Positions 33,915-43,104 of a stretch of DNA of 64,000 bases are shown in pieces. How positions within the stretch are numbered: the stretch's first letter is position 1; every line of letters starts with the position of its first letter. Source of the stretch: Paraburkholderia silviterrae. GTDB taxonomy: Bacteria > Pseudomonadota > Gammaproteobacteria > Burkholderiales > Burkholderiaceae. Both the position numbers and the translations under genes were made by a program. The stretch lies in contig NZ_SMRP01000023.1 of NCBI RefSeq assembly GCF_004353915.1, positions 23,095 through 87,094 of the forward strand. Direction: 5' to 3'. The notes under the pieces are model-generated. The model was not told the origin of the DNA and did not search any database. It worked only from the letters and a program-made list of their open reading frames with translations.

Positions 33915-34703
33915 ATGGTCCTACCTCATATCGATCCGCTCTATTCGCTCTCCGGCCTGCTGGTCGGATTTCTGGTCGGCCTGACTGGCGTGGGCGGCGG
34001 CTCGCTGATGACACCCATCCTCGTGCTGCTGTTCCACGTGCATCCCGCCACGGCGGTGGGCACCGACCTGCTCTACGCGGCGGCGACCAAGTCGGCGGGC
34101 ACGCTCGTGCACGGGCTCAAGGGTTCGGTGGACTGGCGCGTGACCTTGCGCCTCGCGGCGGGCAGTGTGCCTGCCGCCACGATCACGCTCATCCTGCTGC
34201 ACCGCTACGGCATGGACACGCCGCGCGCCGGGCATCTGATCCAGTCGGTGCTGGGGGTGGCGCTGCTCATCACAGCCGTCGCGCTGATCTTCCGGCCGCA
34301 GCTCGCCGCATTCGCCGCGCGCCATCGCCATGGGCCCAGCGAGGCGCGCACGCTGTTCTTCACGATCCTCACGGGCGCCGTGCTCGGCGCGCTGGTGTCG
34401 CTCACCTCGGTGGGCGCGGGCGCCATAGGCGTGACCGTGCTGCTGCTGCTCTATCCGGCGCTGCCGACGGTGCGCATCGTCGGCTCCGACGTAGCGCACG
34501 CCGTGCCGCTCACGCTGCTTGCGGGCGCGGGGCATTGGCTGCTCGGCTCGGTTGACTGGTCGATGCTGCTTTCACTGCTCTGCGGCTCGCTGCCCGGCAT
34601 CGCGATCGGCAGCATGCTCTCCACGCGCGCACCCGAGAAGCTGCTGCGCGGCCTGCTCGCCGCGACACTCACGCTCGTGGGCGCGCGCCTCGTGCTCGCC
34701 TGA
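33915..34703 (+). CDS. TauE/SafE family permease (second copy)
   Basis: A 262-residue polytopic membrane protein. LLVGFLVGLTGVGGGSLMTP and HPATAVGTDLLYAAATKSAG are the N-terminal family signatures. ALVSLTSVGAGAIGVTVLLL and IVGSDVAHAVPLTLLAGAGH mark the second half. It is closer to the sulfite-exporter group found beside cysteine or sulfate assimilation genes than to the copy at 31253, from which it differs widely. The substrate is inferred to be a small sulfur-containing anion. Confidence 0.88.
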   Translation: MVLPHIDPLYSLSGLLVGFLVGLTGVGGGSLMTPILVLLFHVHPATAVGTDLLYAAATKSAGTLVHGLKGSVDWRVTLRLAAGSVPAATITLILLHRYGMDTPRAGHLIQSVLGVALLITAVALIFRPQLAAFAARHRHGPSEARTLFFTILTGAVLGALVSLTSVGAGAIGVTVLLLLYPALPTVRIVGSDVAHAVPLTLLAGAGHWLLGSVDWSMLLSLLCGSLPGIAIGSMLSTRAPEKLLRGLLAATLTLVGARLVLA

Positions 34704-34840
34704 AGGTCCACGCAAGAGCACGCGGCGCGCGCGAACGCGCCTCTGCCCGCCCTGCCTGAAGCCGTTGGGCGCGCGCACAAGGTCGCCCGCACGGCGCGCT
34801 TGCCGCGCGGCGAGCTTTTCAGCAGGGGTGCCGGCGCCGT

Positions 34841-35101
34841 TCAGGCGTACGGCGCGCTGCTGAAGAAGCGGCCATTCAAATCGGTCTCGAACTGGCGCAG
34901 CCACTGTCCACGCGCGTCGATGCGGTACGCCTGAGCCCAGGCGCCGCGCCGCACGATCACGAACTCGCCGTGCTCGGGGTCATCGGGATCCGTTTCCCCA
35001 TGCACGTCGAAGTGAATCGGAGCGAAGCCGTGCCGCGCGCACGCCAGCTCAAACGCCGCCCGGTCGACGAGCGGCAAGTCGGTGTAGGTATGGATAGTCA
35101 T
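34841..35101 (-). CDS. Conserved-looking small hypothetical protein
   Basis: An 86-residue acidic/aromatic soluble protein. TYTDLPLVDRAAFELACARH, FDVHGETDPDDPEHGEFVIV and GQWLRQFETDLNGRFFSS are visible. I do not recognise a named family. GGGGAAA precedes the ATG at a good distance, and codon use looks normal, supporting a real gene. Function unknown. Confidence 0.6.
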   Translation of the reverse strand: MTIHTYTDLPLVDRAAFELACARHGFAPIHFDVHGETDPDDPEHGEFVIVRRGAWAQAYRIDARGQWLRQFETDLNGRFFSSAPYA

Positions 35102-35236
35102 GGCATTTCCCCGCAGTGTAGCCATGCGTGAACTCGCAGAGCCCGCGCAATTAGAAGGTATACCCCCAATCGCAGGAATGCTGTGTGTCAGTCCGCACAT
35201 GCGCCACCCGCCAGCCATCAGCGCTGCCATCGCCCC

Positions 35237-35263
35237 AAAAAAAACCCCGGCAACGTGCCGGGG
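35237..35263 (-). terminator. Intrinsic terminator of the BON-domain gene
   Basis: On the minus strand, a stem CCCCGGC / GCCGGGG with a five-base loop is followed by eight T residues. It lies about 80 bases past the BON gene stop at 35344. Confidence 0.9.
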
Positions 35264-35343
35264 CCTGTTCGCGCGGTTCGTGCCCGCGGCTCGCACCCGC
35301 GGTGCGCACCCGTCTGGCGCCGAACCGCGGGCAGTACGACGTT

Positions 35344-35697
35344 TTACTGCTGCTTGACCGACAGCTTGTTCGACACCGACTTCACGCCAGCCACGCCCTG
35401 TGCGACCTGGCCAGCCTGGTCGATCTGGCCCTGATCGGGCACGGTGCCGGTCAACGTGACTGCGCCGCTGCGCGAGCGCACCGTGATGTCCTTGACGTCG
35501 AGGCCCTGCGCCTTCGAGAGCGCCTTGCGCACCGTATAGCCGAGCTTGCGGTCGACCTTCTTGGCCGAGGCCGGGGGCGCTGCCATCGTCGTGTCGGCCG
35601 CGCCGCTGGCCGCCGAGTTGTCCTGGGCATACACGCTGCAAGCGACCGTCACGCAGGCCACGGCAGTCAGCGTCTTCAGAAAAGCGACCGATTTCAT
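35344..35697 (-). CDS. BON-domain periplasmic protein (OsmY-like)
   Basis: A 117-residue protein with a signal peptide (KSVAFLKTLTAVACVTVACS with cleavage after YAQ) and an Ala/Ser-rich linker. One BON domain follows (LGYTVRKALSKAQGLDVKDI, VTLTGTVPDQGQIDQAGQVA). BON proteins bind membranes or phospholipid and are stress-linked. AAGGAGA stands just before the ATG, and a strong terminator follows, so it is a single-gene unit. Confidence 0.9.
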   Translation of the reverse strand: MKSVAFLKTLTAVACVTVACSVYAQDNSAASGAADTTMAAPPASAKKVDRKLGYTVRKALSKAQGLDVKDITVRSRSGAVTLTGTVPDQGQIDQAGQVAQGVAGVKSVSNKLSVKQQ

Positions 35698-36360
35698 GTT
35701 TTCTCCTTGTTGCTTTCGCGTTGTTGCTTCACTCATTGCGAGGATGGACCGCCACCGGCCCGCCGGACGGACGGGCTCGCCGTCCGCCAGACCGGGTCTG
35801 ACGGCTTCGTTACGACACCCACGGGCAGCGTGCGAGCGCGCACCGCGCGCCCAGAGACACTGTCATGGCCTGGACACGCTGCGGCGAGAGGCAAGGATTG
35901 ATATGGCACGCGAGCGCATCGCGACGGCAGGAGCGGCGCACAGCGCCTGCATCGATTGCCTGATTATGCCTGGTAGCTTGTTATGGGCTGGACGGCCTTG
36001 CGGCGCGTACCGCATGGCGCAAGCGCCATGGCGATCCACAATTTAGCCTGGGCGCGGCACGAGTGCAAAGGGTTTAGCGGTGCGCCGCTGGCGGAGCGCC
36101 CGGAGCGGAGCCCCCCGGCGGTGCGCCCTGGGCGGTACGCCCCGGCGGAGTGCCCAAGGCGGTGCGGGTCGTGCGGTGGCAGCGCACATGCCGTTGCAAC
36201 GGCCAATCTAATGTAACATCGGCGGGCATATCAGCGCGGGCGTACCGGCGCGGGCGTACCGGCCTGGATCCACCAGCGCCAGCACGATCGCCTGGCGCGA
36301 TCCAGGACGCACCGCGCAGCGCAACGTTTCCCCCAACCTCCCGAGGCCCGCCATTCCCCA
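35698..36360. other. Long intergenic region with degenerate GC-rich repeats
   Basis: About 660 bases without a recognised gene. Two repeat patches stand out. At 36077-36165 about six degenerate units resemble GCGGWRYGCCCYDG. At about 36235-36262 a 14-base unit GCGCGGGCGTACCG occurs twice in tandem. A possible TAACAT -10 box is near 36212. The right end should hold the promoter of the TAXI-type gene. Confidence 0.5.
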
Positions 36361-37905
36361 ATGAAGTTCCGTACCGGCCGCAAACCTCCTCCCCGTCTCG
36401 TCGCGCGCTTCGTGGCGATTTCGTGGCGCGACCTGGCCGTCACCTTCGGCCCCATCCTGCTGATAAGCGCCGCCGCGATCTGGCTGGCCGTGCGCCTGAT
36501 CCAACCCGCGCCGCCCAGCACGCTCACGATGAGCGCCGGCCCCAAGGGCAGCACGTTCTGGAATGCCGCGCAGAAGTACAAGACGATCCTTGCGCAGAAC
36601 AACATCACCGTGAACGTGCTCGAATCGGAAGGGTCGGCGCAGAACCTCCAGCGTCTTTCCGATCCGGCCTCGCATGTGGACGTCGCGTTCGTCCAGGACG
36701 GGCTCGCCACCAAGCCGCCCGCGGGCCTCGCCTCGCTCGGCAGCGTGGCATACGTGCCCCTCGCGGTGTTCTATCACGGGCCACCGGTCAGGCTGCTCTC
36801 GGAATTCGAGGGCGAGCGCATCGCCATCGGCGCCGAGGGCAGCGGCACGCGCGAGCTCGCGCTCACGCTGCTCAAGGCCAACGGCATCGAGCCGGGCGGC
36901 AAGACAAAGCTGCTGCCGCTCTCCGGCGACGATGCCGCGCGCGCGCTCGTCGAGGGCAAGATCGACGTGGCCTTCCTCGCGGGCGACTCCGCGCAGCCGC
37001 CGGTCATGGGGCGCCTGATGCGCATGCCGGGCGTGCGCTTCTTCGATTTCGCCCAGGCCGACGCCTACGCGCGACGCTTCCCGTACCTCACGGCGATCAC
37101 GATCCCGATGGGCGCGTTCGATTTCGGCCGCAACCTGCCCGCGGCGCCGCTGCACTTCATCGCGCCCACGGCGGAGCTGGTCGCGCGCGATTCGCTCCAT
37201 CCAGCGCTCTCCGATCTCCTGATCGATGCGGCGAAGCAGGTGCACGGCCGCTCGACGCTCTTGCAGCGCGCGGGCGAGTTCCCCGCGCCGCGCGCGCAGG
37301 ACTTCCCGATCAGCGACGACGCCGCGCGCTACTACAAATCGGGCAAGAGCTTCCTGTACCGCGTGCTGCCGTTCTGGCTCGCGAGCCTCGCGGACCGCCT
37401 CATCGTCGTGCTCGTGCCGATCATCGTGGTGCTGATTCCGGGCCTGCGGCTCGTGCCGAGCCTCTATGCATGGCGGGTAAAATCACGGATCTACCGCTGG
37501 TACGGCTCGCTCATCGCGCTCGAGCGCGCCGCGAACGCCGACAACTCGCCCGCCGAGCGGCGCACGCTGACGCGCCAGCTCGACAAGATCGAAGAGTCGG
37601 TGAACGGCATGAAGATGCCGCTCGCCTACGCGGGCCAGTTCTACGTGCTGCGCGAGCATATCGGCTTCGTGCGCGAGCGGCTGCTGGCCGTGCGCGAACG
37701 GCTTTCGGCCATGGACGACGATGCTGATAGCGACGCCGATAACGGGAGCGCGAACGACGAAGGCAGCGAGCAGGACGAAAACAGCGCCGGCGGCGACGGG
37801 CGCGAGGACGGCCGCGAAGGCACGGGCGCGGCCGGCAAGGACAGCGCAAGCGCCGATGCGCCGCGCGACACGCCGGCCAACAACACGCGCACGCGAAGCA
37901 CGTAG
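36361..37905 (+). CDS. TAXI-family TRAP-type solute-binding protein with membrane anchors
   Basis: A 514-residue protein. An N-terminal membrane segment (TFGPILLISAAAIWLAVRLI) precedes a periplasmic TAXI solute-binding domain (TLTMSAGPKGSTFWNAAQKY, VNVLESEGSAQNLQRL, IAIGAEGSGTRELALTLLKA). A second membrane segment follows near residue 345-365 (RLIVVLVPIIVVLIPGLRLV). A cytoplasmic coiled region comes next, and then an acidic, low-complexity tail. No TRAP permease genes (DctQM type) are adjacent. The double membrane anchoring and orphan status suggest a sensor or scaffold rather than a classic importer partner. Confidence 0.82.
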   Translation: MKFRTGRKPPPRLVARFVAISWRDLAVTFGPILLISAAAIWLAVRLIQPAPPSTLTMSAGPKGSTFWNAAQKYKTILAQNNITVNVLESEGSAQNLQRLSDPASHVDVAFVQDGLATKPPAGLASLGSVAYVPLAVFYHGPPVRLLSEFEGERIAIGAEGSGTRELALTLLKANGIEPGGKTKLLPLSGDDAARALVEGKIDVAFLAGDSAQPPVMGRLMRMPGVRFFDFAQADAYARRFPYLTAITIPMGAFDFGRNLPAAPLHFIAPTAELVARDSLHPALSDLLIDAAKQVHGRSTLLQRAGEFPAPRAQDFPISDDAARYYKSGKSFLYRVLPFWLASLADRLIVVLVPIIVVLIPGLRLVPSLYAWRVKSRIYRWYGSLIALERAANADNSPAERRTLTRQLDKIEESVNGMKMPLAYAGQFYVLREHIGFVRERLLAVRERLSAMDDDADSDADNGSANDEGSEQDENSAGGDGREDGREGTGAAGKDSASADAPRDTPANNTRTRST

Positions 37906-38035
37906 GCGACGCAAATGGCGTCGGGCACGTGAGAAACGTGGGCGAAAAAAAGCAGCACGCAGCAGCGAATACGATCAATACTCAAATAACGGGTCGCCGA
38001 AGCGGCCCACATGAAGTCCATCTCGGAGGAACAGC

Positions 38036-38689
38036 ATGATCAGCGGCATCGACGCCAACCGGCCGGCGTGGTTCTACGACTTCGTGTCGCCGTTCTCGTA
38101 CCTGCTGCTGGAGCAATACGACAAATGGCCGGGCTTCGACTTTGCGCCCACGCCAGTGGTGTTGAGCGATCTGTACCGCCACTGGGGCACGCCGTATGGC
38201 TCAGCGATTCCGACCAAGCGCATGTTCACGTACCGGCACGCGCTCTTTCGCGCGGAGCAGCTTGGCATTCCGTTCAAGATGCCGCCCGCGCATCCGTTCG
38301 ACTCGGTCAAGCCGCTGCTGCTCGCCATCGTGGCAGGCGGCGAGTTTGCCTGCGTGCGCGAGATCTTCCGCTTCATCTGGCGCGAGGGACGCGATCCGTC
38401 GAGCGACGAGGGTTTCGAGCAGCTGTGCGAGCGCGTGGGCATCGCGCATGGCGAAGCGATGATCGAGCAAGAAGCAGTGCGCGCGCAACTGCGCCGCAAC
38501 ACCAACGACGCCATCTCGATGGGCGTGTTCGGCGTGCCCACCTTCTGGATGAACAAGCAGCTCTTCTGGGGCGAGGACGCGCTGCCCATGGTGCTCTACT
38601 GTGCGCGCACGCCGAACTGGCTCGATTCGCGCGAAGTGAAGCGCATCAGTGTGCTGCCTTCGGGGCTCGTGAAGCAGGAGACGGCCTAA
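38036..38689 (+). CDS. 2-hydroxychromene-2-carboxylate isomerase-like protein (DsbA superfamily)
   Basis: A 217-residue thioredoxin-fold protein. WFYDFVSPFSYLLLEQYDKW at the start, with Ser in place of the first redox Cys, and SMGVFGVPTFWMNKQLFWGE near the C-terminus are typical of the NahD/GST-kappa group. Many members act in aromatic degradation, others are general glutathione-dependent isomerases. No aromatic-ring operon is adjacent, so the substrate is unknown. An 11-base direct repeat (CGGCCTAAAAG) spans its stop codon. Confidence 0.85.
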   Translation: MISGIDANRPAWFYDFVSPFSYLLLEQYDKWPGFDFAPTPVVLSDLYRHWGTPYGSAIPTKRMFTYRHALFRAEQLGIPFKMPPAHPFDSVKPLLLAIVAGGEFACVREIFRFIWREGRDPSSDEGFEQLCERVGIAHGEAMIEQEAVRAQLRRNTNDAISMGVFGVPTFWMNKQLFWGEDALPMVLYCARTPNWLDSREVKRISVLPSGLVKQETA

Positions 38690-38864
38690 AAGCGGCCTAA
38701 AAGCGGCCCGGAGGCGCTGCGCGCACCGGGTCGCGCCGGCCGGCCCTGCTGATGCCGGTCATACCAGGCACCCTATGGCGGTCGCGCGCGCAGCAGAATA
38801 AGGTTACAAATCCAGCCGTGCGCGAGAGACGCGCGGCACCGCTCCCCACGCTTGACGCATTGCC

Positions 38865-39884
38865 ATGGACGACACTGCCCTTTCCCTCGATATCTGGCTC
38901 GTGCGCGTGCTGCGCACGCTGCTGCTCGAGCGCAGCGTCACGCAGGCCGCGCTGCGGCTGAACCAGACGCAGCCGGCGATCAGCACGGCGCTGCGGCGGC
39001 TGCGCGAAATTCTCGGCGACCCCATCCTCGTGCGCGGCAAGGCCGGCATGGTGCCGACCGAATACGGCGAGTCGCTGCTGCAGCACGCACAACGCGTGCT
39101 GCGCGACGTCGACTTCGTAGCCACGCCGCACGGCGACTTCGACCCGGCGCGCTCGAAGCGCACCTTCCGTGTGGCCGCGCCAGACTACCTCAACGACTTC
39201 TTCATGCCGACGCTGATCTCCTGCTTTCGCGAGGCGGCGCCCTCGGCGCGTCTGGAGATCCTCTCGCTCTCGCCCACGCTCGATCATCACGCCGCGCTGG
39301 AATCGGGCGAAATCGACATCGTGATCGGCAACTGGCCGAAGCCCGACCCTCACTTCGCGCGCAGCGACCTGTTCACGGACAAAATCGTCTGCATGATGCG
39401 CGCCGACCATCCGCTCGCGCGCGCGCCGCTCACGCGCGATGCGTATCTCGCGGCAGCGCATCTCGCGCCCACGCCCTATACCGGCGCGAACGCGAGCCCC
39501 GTCGACCTGGGCTTCGCGAAAGCGCGCGCCCAAAGGCGCATCGTCGCGACGCTGCCCTACTTCGGGCTTGCGCCCCAGGTGCTGCTGCAGTCGGACCTGA
39601 TCTTCACGACCACGCGCCGCTTCGCGACGCATTACGCCCGGCTCATGCCCATCGCCGTGGCCGAGCCGCCGTTCTCGTTTCCGCGCATTCGCTGCTATCA
39701 GATGTGGCACCCGCAGCCCGACCGGCCGAGCGACATCGACTGGCTGCGCGAGCTGATCGACACGGTGTCGGCCAAGCTCACCGAACCCGTGCGCAAGGCG
39801 AAATCGCGCAAAACTAGCGCCAGGCTTGCAGCCGGCGCCAACGGCAAAGACGCGGCGCAATCCGTCTCGATAACTGGCGAATAA
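38865..39884 (+). CDS. LysR-type transcriptional regulator (NodD/NahR-like)
   Basis: A 339-residue regulator. The N-terminal winged helix reads VTQAALRLNQTQPAISTALR then LREILGDPILVRGKAGMVPT. The effector-binding domain begins near residue 90 (FRVAAPDYLNDFFMPTLISC). It is convergent with the xdhC gene and has no close divergent target gene, so its regulon is not obvious; xdh control is possible. The C-terminal 30 residues are basic and low in complexity. Confidence 0.88.
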   Translation: MDDTALSLDIWLVRVLRTLLLERSVTQAALRLNQTQPAISTALRRLREILGDPILVRGKAGMVPTEYGESLLQHAQRVLRDVDFVATPHGDFDPARSKRTFRVAAPDYLNDFFMPTLISCFREAAPSARLEILSLSPTLDHHAALESGEIDIVIGNWPKPDPHFARSDLFTDKIVCMMRADHPLARAPLTRDAYLAAAHLAPTPYTGANASPVDLGFAKARAQRRIVATLPYFGLAPQVLLQSDLIFTTTRRFATHYARLMPIAVAEPPFSFPRIRCYQMWHPQPDRPSDIDWLRELIDTVSAKLTEPVRKAKSRKTSARLAAGANGKDAAQSVSITGE

Positions 39885-39965
39885 TTTCGCCAGAAAGAGC
39901 ACGCACGCCGCCCGCGTGCCGATAAAAGCGCTAAAGGCGCGGCTTCATTGCACGGCGTTGCGGGC

Positions 39966-40011
39966 AAAAAAAGCACCCCAAGCGCAGGACCGAAGTCCAA
40001 CGGTTGGGGTG
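39966..40011 (-). terminator. Intrinsic terminator downstream of xdhC
   Basis: On the minus strand, CACCCCAA pairs with TTGGGGTG (8 bp), an inner GGAC/GTCC stem closes the loop, and seven T residues follow. It could end the xdhABC transcript. On the plus strand it may also limit read-through from the LysR gene. Confidence 0.8.
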
Positions 40012-40039
40012 TAGCTCACGGCAGACACTGGATTTTCCA

Positions 40040-40070
40040 CGCCCACCGTCACATCGACATTCGGTGGGCG
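40040..40070. other. Second hairpin downstream of xdhC
   Basis: A perfect 9-base inverted repeat, CGCCCACCG and CGGTGGGCG, with a 13-base loop, lies just after the xdhC stop and before the T-rich terminator. It may protect the 3' end or bind a regulator. Confidence 0.6.
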
Positions 40071-40077
40071 CTCGACA

Positions 40078-40674
40078 TCAAACTCTCACAAGCATCGGTG
40101 TGCTCGCCCGGTGTTGCGCCTCGGCGAGCGGTGCGCGCATTTGCATGAGCTGCGCGGCCACCGCCACGGCAATCGACGAAGGCGCCTTGTCGACGATGCC
40201 CGGCACGCCGATCGGGCAGGTCATCTCGCTCATGCGCCCGGCCTCGACACCGCGCTCGATGAGACGGCGCTCGAACTTCACGCGCTTGGTCTTCGAGCCG
40301 ATCAGCCCGAACCACGCGAAATCGCGCCGCTGCATGATGCGCAACGAAAGCTCGAAATCGAGCGCGTGATTGTGCGTCATCACGATGAAATACGCGCCGG
40401 GCGGCACCTCGTCGACGATCGCGGCGGGCGTGTCGGTCGCCTCGATCTGCACGTTGGGCGGCACTTCATCGGGGAACAGCTCGTCGCGCTCGTCCACCCA
40501 CTGCACGACGCACGGCAGCATGCCGAGCAGCGTCACAAGCGCGTGGCCCACGTGGCCCGCGCCGAACAGCACGACGTGCATCGGCCCGTAGTGCGGCACC
40601 GGCGTGCCGCGCCGCCCGATCACGACGCGCCCGGTGGCGTCGATCCGTTCGCAATGATTCGCACCGCTCATCAT
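40078..40674 (-). CDS. xdhC: XdhC, C-terminal (Rossmann) domain only
   Basis: About 198 residues. VVLFGAGHVGHALVTLLGML, VVQWVDERDELFPDEVPPNV, YFIVMTHNHALDFELSLRIM and FAWFGLIGSKTKRVKFERRL are the C-terminal Rossmann half of the MoCo-sulfuration chaperone XdhC. The N-terminal CoxI-type domain (about 150-200 residues) is not encoded upstream, where xdhB ends at 40713. ATG 40674 has AAGGAG nine bases before it, so the short form has its own start signals. Either this lineage uses a shortened XdhC or the gene has lost its front. Confidence 0.8.
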   Translation of the reverse strand: MMSGANHCERIDATGRVVIGRRGTPVPHYGPMHVVLFGAGHVGHALVTLLGMLPCVVQWVDERDELFPDEVPPNVQIEATDTPAAIVDEVPPGAYFIVMTHNHALDFELSLRIMQRRDFAWFGLIGSKTKRVKFERRLIERGVEAGRMSEMTCPIGVPGIVDKAPSSIAVAVAAQLMQMRAPLAEAQHRASTPMLVRV

Positions 40675-40712
40675 CTCACGAGACTCCTTCGAAACTGCAC
40701 GTTCAATCACAT

Positions 40713-43067
40713 TCAGCCGCGCGCCATCGCCCGCACCGCACGCACGCCCTTGAGGATTTCCTCGGCGGTCGCGGGCGCATTCATCGGCGGATTGAAGCGA
40801 TAGTCGGCCACGCTCGCCACGGCGTCGCGCAGCGCGAAGAACACCGAGAACGGCAGCAGCAGCGGCGGCTCGCCCACGGCCTTCGAGCGATGGATGCTGT
40901 CCTCCGCGTTGCGGTTGTTGAAGAGCTTCACGTTGAACTCGATCGGCGTGTCGTTCACGGTCGGGATCTTGTAGGTGGACGGCGCGTGCGTCATGAGCTT
41001 GCCATCCGGCTTCCACCAGAGCTCTTCGGTCGTGAGCCAACCCATGCCCTGAATGAAGCCGCCTTCCACCTGTCCCACGTCGAGCGCGGGGTTCAGCGAC
41101 GAGCCCGCGTCGTAGAGCGCGTCGGCGCGCAGCACGCGCATCTCGCCCGTGAGCGTGTCGATCACGACCTCGGAAACCGCCGCGCCATATGCGTAATAGT
41201 AGAACGGCCGGCCGCGCAGCGTCTTCTGATCCCAGTACAGCTTGGGCGTCGCGTAGAAGCCGTCCGACCACAGTTGCACGCGCGCGAGATAGGCCTTCGC
41301 GATGAGCGCCTCGAACGGCACGATCTCGTCGCCGACGATCACGCTGTCGTTGGCAAAGCGCACGTCGCCTGCGTTGACGCGGCCCTCGCCCCACGTGGTG
41401 GCCGCGAGCGCGGCAAGACGCTCGCGCAACTGGCGCGCCGCATCCTGCGCGGCCTTGCCGTTGAGGTCGGTGCCCGTCGATGCGGCGGTGGCCGAGGTGT
41501 TGGCCACCTTGCTGGTGTCGGTGGCGGTCACGCGCACGCGGCCGAAGTCGATGCCGAGCTCGTGCGCCACGACCTGCGCGACCTTGGTGTTCAGGCCCTG
41601 ACCCATCTCCGTGCCGCCGTGGTTCACGAGCACGGAACCGTCGGTATAGATATGGACGAGCGCGCCCGCCTGGTTGAAGTGCGTGACGTTGAACGCGATG
41701 CCGAACTTCACCGGCGTGAGCGCGATGCCCTTCTTGAGCACGTCGTTGTTCGCATTGAATTCGCGGACCGCGGCACGGCGCTCGCGATAGCCGCTCGTTT
41801 GCGCCAGTTCGTCGATGATCTCGTGAATGACGTTGTCTTCGAGCGTCTGGCCGTACGGCGTCTCGTTGTTCTCGGTCTTGCCGTAGAGATTGCGGCGGCG
41901 CACGTCGAGCGAATCGAGGCCGAGCGAGCGCGCGACGTCGTCCATGATGTACTCGATCGCGAACGCGCCCTGCGGGCCGCCGAAGCCGCGGAACGCGGTG
42001 TTCGACTGCGTGTTGGTCTTGCCGCAGTAGCCGGCGATGGAGACGTCGGGCAGCCAGTAGGCGTTGTCGAAGTGGCAGACGGCGCGCGTCATCACCGGGC
42101 CGGAGAGGTCGGCGGAGAAGCCGCAGCGCGAGGTCATGTCGACCGAAATGCCTTCGATCGTGCCATGGTCGTCGTAGCCCACTTCATACGTATAGTGGAA
42201 ATCGTGACGCTTGCCCGTGATCATCATGTCGTCGTCGCGGTCCGGACGCAGCTTCACGGGGCACAGCAGCTTCCACGCGGCGAGCGCCGCGCAGCACGCG
42301 AACAGGCCCGACTGCGATTCCTTGCCGCCGAAGCCGCCGCCCATGCGCCGGCATTCCACGAGCACGTTGTGCGAGTGCACGCCCAGCACGTGCGCCACCA
42401 GATGCTGCATTTCGCTCGGGTGCTGCGTCGAGCACCAGACGTGCATGCCGTCGTCGTCCTTGGGCACCGCGTAAGCGATCTGCCCTTCCAGATAGAACTG
42501 CTCCTGGCCGCCCAGCAGCATTTCGCCTTCGTGGCGGTGCGCGGCGCGTGCGGCGCGCGTGGACGCGTCGCCGCGCGCGAGCTTCATCGGCGGCAGCACG
42601 TATTGCTCGGCGGCGCGCGCCTGCTGCGCGGTGAGCACCGCGGGCAGCTCTTCGTATTGCACTTCGGCGCGGCGCGCGGCAAGGCGTGCCGTGTCGTGCG
42701 TGGTGGCCACCACGATGAACATCGGCTGGCCGACGTACTGCACGACGCCATCGGCGAGAACCGGATCGTCGTGGATGATCGGGCCGCAGTCGTTCACGCC
42801 GGGAATGTCGCCGGCGGTCAGCACGGCCACCACGCCCGGCGTCGCGCGGACCTTGGACAGATCCATCGAGACGATGCGCGCGTGCGCCTTCTGCGAGAGG
42901 CCGAGCGCCGCGTGCAGCGTGCCCGCCACGGTCGGAATGTCGTCGGTGTAGGTGGCGCGCCCGCTCACGTGCAGATGCGCCGATTCGTGCGCACGCGAGA
43001 CGTGCACCTGCGCGAAAGGTTCGCGCGCCTTCGCTTCTTCCAGGAACGGTTCGGCTTGCTGGTTCAT
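40713..43067 (-). CDS. xdhB: Xanthine dehydrogenase, molybdopterin-binding subunit
   Basis: A 784-residue subunit that binds the molybdenum cofactor and oxidises hypoxanthine and xanthine to urate. Visible motifs are VSRAHESAHLHVSGRATYTD at the N-terminus, the cofactor region CRRMGGGFGGKESQS, NTAFRGFGGPQGAFAIEYIM and VNHGGTEMGQGLNTKVAQVV. The C-terminal GVRAVRAMARG tail is normal for the family. It follows xdhA after 37 bases and precedes xdhC, the usual order. Confidence 0.96.
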   Translation of the reverse strand: MNQQAEPFLEEAKAREPFAQVHVSRAHESAHLHVSGRATYTDDIPTVAGTLHAALGLSQKAHARIVSMDLSKVRATPGVVAVLTAGDIPGVNDCGPIIHDDPVLADGVVQYVGQPMFIVVATTHDTARLAARRAEVQYEELPAVLTAQQARAAEQYVLPPMKLARGDASTRAARAAHRHEGEMLLGGQEQFYLEGQIAYAVPKDDDGMHVWCSTQHPSEMQHLVAHVLGVHSHNVLVECRRMGGGFGGKESQSGLFACCAALAAWKLLCPVKLRPDRDDDMMITGKRHDFHYTYEVGYDDHGTIEGISVDMTSRCGFSADLSGPVMTRAVCHFDNAYWLPDVSIAGYCGKTNTQSNTAFRGFGGPQGAFAIEYIMDDVARSLGLDSLDVRRRNLYGKTENNETPYGQTLEDNVIHEIIDELAQTSGYRERRAAVREFNANNDVLKKGIALTPVKFGIAFNVTHFNQAGALVHIYTDGSVLVNHGGTEMGQGLNTKVAQVVAHELGIDFGRVRVTATDTSKVANTSATAASTGTDLNGKAAQDAARQLRERLAALAATTWGEGRVNAGDVRFANDSVIVGDEIVPFEALIAKAYLARVQLWSDGFYATPKLYWDQKTLRGRPFYYYAYGAAVSEVVIDTLTGEMRVLRADALYDAGSSLNPALDVGQVEGGFIQGMGWLTTEELWWKPDGKLMTHAPSTYKIPTVNDTPIEFNVKLFNNRNAEDSIHRSKAVGEPPLLLPFSVFFALRDAVASVADYRFNPPMNAPATAEEILKGVRAVRAMARG

Positions 43068-43104
43068 TGTTTCGATCTCCGTATGTTTTCCGTTTCCTGG
43101 TGTA

